From contig NZ_FOIP01000001.1 of assembly GCF_900105215.1 (NCBI RefSeq), forward strand, positions 806,001-870,000: a stretch of DNA of 64,000 nucleotides, read 5' to 3'. Positions 26,101 through 35,100 of the stretch are shown piece after piece. How positions within the stretch are numbered: position 1 is the stretch's first letter; each line of letters starts with the position of its first letter. Origin of the DNA: Lacrimispora sphenoides (GTDB taxonomy: Bacteria; Bacillota; Clostridia; Lachnospirales; Lachnospiraceae). Both the position numbers and the translations under genes were made by a program. Below the pieces are notes generated by a model that saw nothing but the letters and a program-made list of their open reading frames with translations, did not search any database and was not told the origin of the DNA.

Positions 26101-29100
26101 AATAATCAAGTCCATCTTTCAGGACCGCATTGATACGGATATCAACTGGATGATTGTAAGGATTGGTATAGGTAGCCGTGTATTTTATGACACTTCCGGT
26201 TTTTACTGCACTGTGATCCGCACCTATGCTGCTTGTTACTTGTGCTAAAGGGATTTCCTTTGTTACTGGGTTTATGATTGTATAATCATGATTGTCCTCA
26301 TTAACGGTCCAGCTTGCAAGGACGTTACCATTTACATCGGCCAGCTCCTGCCTTGTTTCCAGGTATGTCCTGGAAGGAATGGAATAGGATCCGCTTTCGT
26401 CAAGGTGGATCCGTTTTGTTTCCTTAAAGGACTTTTCTGTCCTGCCATCAGAATATCTGGTGTATTCGGTTATTTCGTATAAATGGCCGTTTATGACACC
26501 ATCTTCCGCGGTGATAACTTGGCCGCTTCCTGTCCCAATAAAGGGAGGAAGTTCGGTTCCTGTATCTAAGTCTTTTAATATGGTATATACCTTTACTGGA
26601 ACTCTTGAAGTGACGGTTAGGGCTTCTATGGCATCATTGTCACAGGCCAGCTTTAAAATGCTAAAATCATTTGATACATTCCTGATTCCGGTTCCCGCTT
26701 TATTTAAGGTAAAGATCACCGGTTTTGAAAGAGCATATCCGGCTGGGGCTTTAAGCTCTTCCATGATGTAAACCCGGTTCGCTGACAGCTTCTTTGTCAG
26801 GATAAAACCGTCCGGACCGGATACAAAAGTCTCTATGGCTTCTCCATCTTTTTGATACTCTCCATCAATGACCGCCGCCTCATACACAGCTATTTCTGCA
26901 CCTTCCACAACCATTCCATTATCAAAGTTCATTTTTTTGAATTGAATATTTGTTGTCTGGTTCTCTATTTCACAGGTATAAAGTACTTCTTTTCCGGCCT
27001 CTTTTCCATCAAACTGGAACTTCTTCATTCCCTCGGAGATCTGGTAAAGATCCGGTGGAGAAATCTCTTTAATAGTATAAGTGAAAGGTTTAATAGTTCC
27101 GTCTGTATGCACCATACCCACCGGAAGTCCGACTATTTCTGCCTTTCCATCTGTTCCAGTTGTCATGTACCAGACAGCCCCGGTATCTTTATTAGATACC
27201 ATAAAACGGGCATTTTCCAGTCCCTCTCCGGTATCGGATGCTTTCTTTTTGATCTCCAGCTTCCCGACGGTTGGGGTATTTACAACCCGATAAACAGGAA
27301 CTTTTTCTGTTCCTACGAGGATCTTTATTGGATCTATCTTCTGCATGTAGGCTGGGGCCGTAAGCTCTGCGATATAATAGGTTCCATAAGGGATTTTATT
27401 GATCCGGTGAGGTTTTAAATCTCCTTGGTCAAATCCCTCCAGAATGTCCCCGTTAAACTTATCGTTTTCTGTATACCTTCCGTCTGATCCAGATATCCAG
27501 GTCTGTATTAGATGGGTTTCATCTTCCACGAAGTTCCCAGCTTCATCGGCCCGATAGAGAGCCAGTTCTGCACCCTTTACGGCATATTCTCTGGCTCCAT
27601 CTTTTACCACTTTGAGAATGTTAATGTACTTTTCCTCATTTTCAATGCTGAATCTCTGCACATTTCCAGTCTCTATAAGGACAATAGCCTTTGGATCGAC
27701 TGTTTCAAAGCCAGCAGGTGTCTTTTCTTCCACCAGGACGTAATTCCCTACTTTCTTCCCTTCTTTTACTGCATTGAAGGGCAAATAATCAATCCGGTGC
27801 ATACCTTCTAATGTGTCATAATTCTTCACCCCGTTTTCCACTTCGTAGTTGAATTGATATTCAAAGTTAAGAGGAAGCTTTCCACCTGGATCAAGGGAAG
27901 CATTTTTTACATTCCGGTATATGGTGATACGAATTGTCTTTCCGGCATCAGTGGTCCAAGTCTGGACAGTACCCTCCCCCTTTCCGGTCTGAATGATTTC
28001 GTTCCGCTCGGCCGTCCGCTCCCCGTCTTTCGTGTACCAGATGAAGGAAGTAAGGTCCTCCCCTTTCTCCTGGTAAGCTGCTTCAAAGTCCGTGATAAAA
28101 CTGGACTGATTTTCTGCCAGGCCGAGAAAGTCCTTTATGCGGTCCATAAAATCAGTACTTTTTTCTGTTTTATCTGTATACTCAGTCAAGTCATCGGTCA
28201 TCCATCCCGCTACTCTCTTTTCCTCGTCATATACTGGCTTCACTCCATCCATCAGAATATTTCCGTCTTTATCTGTTTTCGCTTCATAAAGGGCCAGACC
28301 AGCCGCATGACTGTTAGGAAGCTGCACCTTTTTTCCAGTGCTGTCCTCATAGTATTTATAAACCTCCAGCTTGGTATGATCATTCTTTAGATTTACAGTC
28401 TGCACTTCTCCGGTAGCTTTTACCGTAAATTCCATGGAGCTTCGGACATACCCAATAGCTGCATCTATCTCTTCCAGAATATAGTCCCCTGCAGGGATAC
28501 CCTCATAGTATTTCGGAGCCCCTTCTGTGATCCATTCGGCTATAATTTGCACTGGAGCATTATCAGCTGTATTTTCTATCGTCCATTCTGCCGCCTTACT
28601 TTCTGTCTTTACAAAATAGTATCCTTTCGGATAGGTTTCTCTGTCAGTAGTATAAACCCGCTTAGCTTTATAAAGCGCCAAATGCGCCCCGGAAATCTGA
28701 CCGTAACTGTAGGCTCCCTTCGGTTCCGTGACTGTAAGACCCTCCTGATAATCACTGAGTACATCAATTCGGTACTGGTCCGTTGCATCGGTCTTTACAA
28801 TCTCCACCTTGATCCTCTCATTCTCCAGCCCGGTCTTTTGGACTTCTCTGGTTTCTATAACGGTAACTCCTTCCGGGAATCCCCTGGTATAGCCTGATGG
28901 AGCTTTGACTTCTTCCATGATGTATGTTCCTGGGATCACCCGCTTTAGCATATCGGCCTGGCCTACGGTCATATCAGATTTAAATGGATCATTGGGGTAC
29001 TTCTCTCCGGTAATCCAGGTATTCTCCATGATCCAGGCTTCTCCCTGGCGATGATAAAGCTTCTTATCATCTGTGATGTCCTCTTCCTTCCCGATATCAT

Positions 29101-32100
29101 TCATGCCGGTCTTGTCATTGATCCGGTAAGCAGCATTGTTATAGGCAGGAAGAAGGTCATCGTATTTGTAGCGGACGAAATCACCATCAATATCATAGAC
29201 AGGATCGCCCTTTTTATAGGTTTCAGCCGATCCCTGGTAATACTCCGGAAGGCCATGGTCATTTAAGACCGGATTCATGCTTTTATCAAAACGATTTCCG
29301 TTATAAGTCCCTGTGATATATTCCTGATCCGTGTCGGCGTTGATGGTAGCAATTCTCCACGTTTTGATTTTTTCCCTGGCAATAACCGCTCCGGTTTTCG
29401 TCCGGGATACCTTTACCGGCCATACAAGGACCTTTCGTCCTTCTTTGGCGTAGGCCATGCCGGTAGTCGGATCCACAAATGCGTCTCGGTTACCATTGCT
29501 GTCCAGGTGATAAAGGATCGTTCCATCACTTAAATGAAAGCACTTGTCTGTTGCAGAATACTTCACAGCAGTCAGATCACCTCCGGTTAACTCATAGACA
29601 GGCTGCCCGGCTTTCAGCACGTAGATGGATTCCCGGTTTTTCACTTGTACCTGGTTCCCGATTCGGTCATAGCCGTAAATCTTCCCATTCGCCCCGGTTT
29701 CCGTTACTTTCAGCTCTCCAAGGGAATAGAAAAGAATATCTATATTCCCTCGCTCTATCGTCCGGTAAGTCCAGGTTCCTTCCCCTGGCTCTCCGTTTAG
29801 GCTTCCTTCCTCATCCTCCTCCCGAATAAATTCAATAGTGGTTCCAGCGTGTCCCTTTAGTACCTGAATGGACTGAACATTATTATTACGGTCCCTTATT
29901 ACCTCAACACCATCATATCCATAATCTCCGCTGTCTCCGTTTTCCTTGATTTCTATGGCGTCATAAAGAGTCATCTGCGCCCCGGCAACATAGCGGTTGT
30001 TATCGCCTGCGGTATCTAAAGGCCTGGATATCAGGCCATACCCGGCAAATATACCATCTACATAGACCGGCTCTGCATCTTCACCTGTAGCCTTTCTGGA
30101 CTCTAAGTATTCCAGGGTACCTTTGTACCAGGCATAGCCTAAGTAAGTTCCGTTTTTATAGGCAAACTCCAGGTTTTCAGTCCCATGCTTCTGTTTTAAC
30201 TCCAGTTCTGTTCCTTCTAATCTGGTATTGGTTATGTATGTGATCGTCTGTTCAGAGTCCTTGATTTTGGATATTTCCAAGCGTACTGGAGTATTCCCCA
30301 CGTAAATCCTAGCGATGTTTGTAATACCCTGTGGTCCTTCTCCTCTCTTATCCTCATAAATAGCTGCCACTACCCGGTTGTCTCTGTTTCCGTCCAGGTA
30401 GTAGGTGGTCCGGTCGGAATAAACTTCTATGGCTACTGGCTCTGTCCTTACATATCCAGCAGGAGGCTTAATTTCACAAAGAACATAGGTCCCGGCTCCG
30501 AGAGGCTGTGGAGTAATTAAATATCCGGAATTCTGATCCTGATAGGAAGTTTCTCTTAGATCCTCTTCCTTGTCCTCAGCGTGCCACGCTTCTTCGGGCA
30601 AAAAACCGTCCCTGGTGGTTGTAAAGGCTTCAAACTGTCCTGTCCTTCTTCCTTCCTGATCGGTAAGAATCACCTGTTCCGATTCCTTACATATAGGTGT
30701 TCCTGCCGGAACAGTTCCCTTCCAGGCATTCCCTTCCAAGGCAATATTCTTGGCTCCCATAGCTTCTAAAAATTCCTTCGATCCTTCGATCCGGGTATCC
30801 GATCCATAAATCTTCACCAGGCCGTCCGTATTCTCTCCGTCCTCCCTGGACGCTGCATAAAGAGCAAACAAGGCTCCGTCATGGAGGAGAGTTTCCCCTG
30901 TCTCCGAATCCAGCTTTTCGATCCTCAGCTTTGCTTTAAAAAAACTGTTTCGAAACTTCGTATATCCGAAGCCTTTGTATGAGCTCTCTCTATTTAGGGA
31001 AAGGATACAGTCTGCTACCTCTGTAACTACATTGTCAGAGGCCACGACCGTCCACGGCACAAGCATAGGGGCATATTTTCCATCATAAGCAATCTGTACG
31101 CCCTGCATGGTCATTACATTATCTTTGTACTGGATTACAGCACCATTGATCTCTTTATTGGTTCTCCCTGGAAATGGAACATCAATTGCATTACCTTTGT
31201 TTTCTGCCACGGAGCTGAATCGGTAGTATTTTGATACGGCATCTCTACCACTTAAGCCTTCTGACAGATAATATGGTACATTTCCACTCGTTCTATCATC
31301 CTGCTCATTGTAGTAGTTCTTATATGGCTTAAATCTGTTCTGGCTCAGTGCAAAATAGTCACCTGATCCCATCCCTGCCACGCCGTTTCTGATGTTGTCA
31401 ATGTCCATGCCGTACTTGTAAACTTCAAAGTCACCATCCGCATTCCTGCCCTTGATTACGCTTACACTCTCTTCATTGAAACGGATCCTATACTTCCTCT
31501 CCATCTCAGGCTGTGTTATGCCGGCAGAATAATTGTAATAATTATTAGTCACTTCCGGCGTAGCCTGGGAGCCATCATAATCCGCATATACAGACGGGAG
31601 AGAGACTTCTCTTGGCTTGTCAATCTGGTAATGCTTGTTCTTTAAATCCCCCAGATTATTGAATTTCGGTTGCTGTTCTGCCACTACATAAGTTCCGTAT
31701 GGCAGATATTTTGAAGTAGCAAAGTAGTAACCATCGCTGTTTCCAGCAATGTCACCAAATAGGGTATCCGCTGATAGTGTTGTGAGATCTTTATCTGATC
31801 CGCCATTCTTTGCACTGTCCCATTTAATGGAATAAATCAGGTCAAGATCATATGCAAAGAAAGGGGTTAAATAGTTTTCTGTCTTTCGGATGGCTTCTGA
31901 AAGGGCTTTGTCGTAAACTTCATCGGAATAATCATTTTCACCTGTGGTGCTTTCCGTTTCCCCAGACGGATTCTTCTTTGCCAGCTTTGCAACTTCGTCA
32001 ACCAAATACCAGGTAATGGCAAACTGGCGGATATTATCAGAATATAGGGCATTATTCGTAGCTATATCCGATGTATTGCTGTGATTCTTAATTTCTAAAT

Positions 32101-35100
32101 TATTTTGGTCCGCTGGATACTGCCTTTCTGCCCCGCTAGTTCCAAACAGGTGCTTCTTTATAAAGGCAAAGGGTTTAAAAGATGTGCTTCCATTATCTGT
32201 ACGATCCCATTTATCATCATTGGCCACATTTATGGCATCGAAGAACTTGTCATAATTGTAAACAGAAACAATTCCTGCTCCAGTACTGCTATCCGTCCTT
32301 GCCGATATGGATTCCAGTACGGAAGTATAGCCGTTATTCTGGTTTCCGTTAATATAACCATTAGCATAGCTGTACAAGGTATTATTACTTACGATTGCAT
32401 CCTCTGAGTCTTTATATAAAGGAGAGGTGACATGCTGCACTTTTGTGAAAACCTTGTTTACTATAGCCGGGAATTTCTTATTTCGATCAATCACATTAAT
32501 TTCATTCCCCAACCTGTCCTGCCAGACTATATTTCCTTCGTTGTCACGGTAAAGTCGTTCCAGATTTGATTTTAAGTACACCTTAAAGCGGAAGTTGTCC
32601 ATCTTCTTAGCCACCGTGTTTCTTCCAAAACGCCCCCCAAATGTTCTTGTAAACCAGTCATCATGGACTTCGGCATAGGAATTGGTGTTGTCGTATGTTT
32701 TTTCATCTATCGTCTTCGTAACCTTAATCTGCTGTCCGATGATACGTTGCAGCACAGTGGTTGGTGTTTCTCTTGTATTTCCGTCTTCAAGCAGATCGTG
32801 ATATCCATTGCAAATCAAATGCTGACTCTTAATGAAAGTCTTGTTCGAATCAAAGTCTTCGGAAGTAAATGCCCCGGCTCCAGCTCCGGAAACACGTATT
32901 ACGTATTCTGCATTGGAGATGCTAGCCCCAGCCGTATACCCCCACACATTGTTTGATCCAATCTTACTTATATCTTCATTTGTAACAACGGTCTTTCCAT
33001 TATTAAGTACGATTGTGAAGTTACCTGATTTTGCTCCGGTTAGGTCCATATCTTTTGAACCGACATGAATGGTATATTGCTTTGACACCTTATCATAATA
33101 GTAATAGGTGCTGCCCACCCGGTTCGTCACTTCTTCCGTAGAGTTAACTTGGGGGATTTTAGAAGCGTTTACATTCTCTTCTTTTACAATGACCTCCTTG
33201 TAATTCGGCTCCCAGACTTTCCTGGTTACGGGAGCATGGCCAACGTAAGTGCCGCCATTTAAGTACCAGTAATCGTATAGAGTTTCTCCTGTGGTATAGC
33301 GGAGATACCTTTCGCTATCGGTAGGATACATGGTTTTATCCGTTGGGAATCCATCTTCGCCCACTTCATAATCTGGTGTTACGTTAATTATGTATTTGCC
33401 TGAATTTCCTACTTCTGCGGCATTTAACTCATTCCCTGTATACTTTCTGATAATATATCTTCCGAAGGTTGTATTCAGTTTTGTTAAGTAAGCAGCAACG
33501 ATATCTCCACTGGAATTTGTTTGATACAACAAGGTCCTACCCGGATTCATGCCGACAACGACTGTTACAATGATTTTCCCGCCGCTAGATTCCACTTTTT
33601 GAAGGCCGCCATAGGTAAATACTTTTTCATTGATATAATAATTTAATATTGTTTCGATCACTGATTTATTGGTCGTGGCATTTTCAATTTCAAGGACCAT
33701 TTCCGGCCTGCCATAGACAATTTTCCCATGTACTGTCCGTTTCTCATCATAGACTGGGACATCTGCCGTGGAATAATCATTATCTTTCGGAGTTTCCATA
33801 TGGAGAGAATTACGCATCATCAGCTCCAGTTCAGCTTTCACATACTTTATGTTGCTTTCTGAAATCGTAAAAGCACTGGTAAACCTTGCCGGGTCACTGG
33901 CTGTAGCAGTCCCTTCTGTAGGTAGTTTATCCGCTTCGGTTCCGTAGGCTTCGTAAGAAATCTTGATACTTTCAGTGACCCCTGGTTTCTCAATCATGTT
34001 TCCATTGATATCACGTTTATAAACGGACTCTGATTCTGCTGTCAGATAAAATGGTGCTTCCTTTGCATCAACCCAGTTTCCTCCATCCACTTGCTGGATC
34101 ACTACCGGATTCAATGTAACGTTGTTTAGATAAATATCTGCTCCTTCCGGAATTCCATCAAGGACTACGTTATAACCATTTGTGGCATCCTTTGATTTTG
34201 TTTCGAGAAGAAGTAAGTTTTCTTTATTTCCATAAGTAGCATTTTCTTCCGGGAAGGTAACTGCATTATATAGCTGCTTCGTTATCCAGGCTGATCCTAC
34301 CGGGGCAGTTTTCGAATCAGTGGTATCACCATAGGACTCTCGGGTACTTTTCTCTGCATTCGTAACCTCCATATCCTTTCCGGTAATAGATAGTTCATAT
34401 CCTTCGGAACGGGAAAGCTCTTTAATATAGTAATTGCCAAGAAGCAAAGGTCTTCCGATCCAGCTGTCCCCATTCATGGTCTTATTATCTTTGTAGATAC
34501 GGCCCTTTTCTTCCTGTGGCTGTGCCTTTTCATAACCGTTTTTGATATACAGGTTTTCCGGATATCCCTTTCCGGTATATTCAATCTTTCCTGCCTTGTA
34601 ATTATAGATACTATGAGGTCTTTCCGTTATCGTTAAGAAGGAACCTTCCCCATTTTTATCTGTGGCGGCGACTGCGACAAGGTCATTTGCATCAAATACC
34701 ACTCCGATACCGGATGTTACATTTCCACTGTCATCTCGTTGTGTATCCGGTCCATAAATAGGATCTGCCGCAAACAAACCGTATACCGCACCTTCTAAGG
34801 TTGCATCTCCCTGGGAATCGCCATAGGAATCATAATTTAAAGACTCCCCGGCCATTAATTCCATATCTCTCTTATTGAAATGAACCTGCCCTGGTACACG
34901 GTGATCATATACTTTAAAGGTATGAGCTGTATTATTTCTCGGTCCTTTGTCTACTTCCGGTTGGCTGTCCTCTTCTCCTTCTTCGGCCACCTTACTGGAA
35001 ACTCTGTTGAGAGCACTTAAACCAAGCATTGTTGTCATGACTGGTTCTTCATTGGTATCTTCTGCAAAAAGGCTGACTTGCCCTATTCTTCTTTCTTCCT

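Noticed and set aside
26852..27418. 188-residue plus-strand frame antisense to the giant adhesin
   Set aside because: It is a shadow of the strongly coding opposite strand. Many similar plus-strand frames occur across 23.2-37.3 kb and none has a ribosome-binding site or domain.
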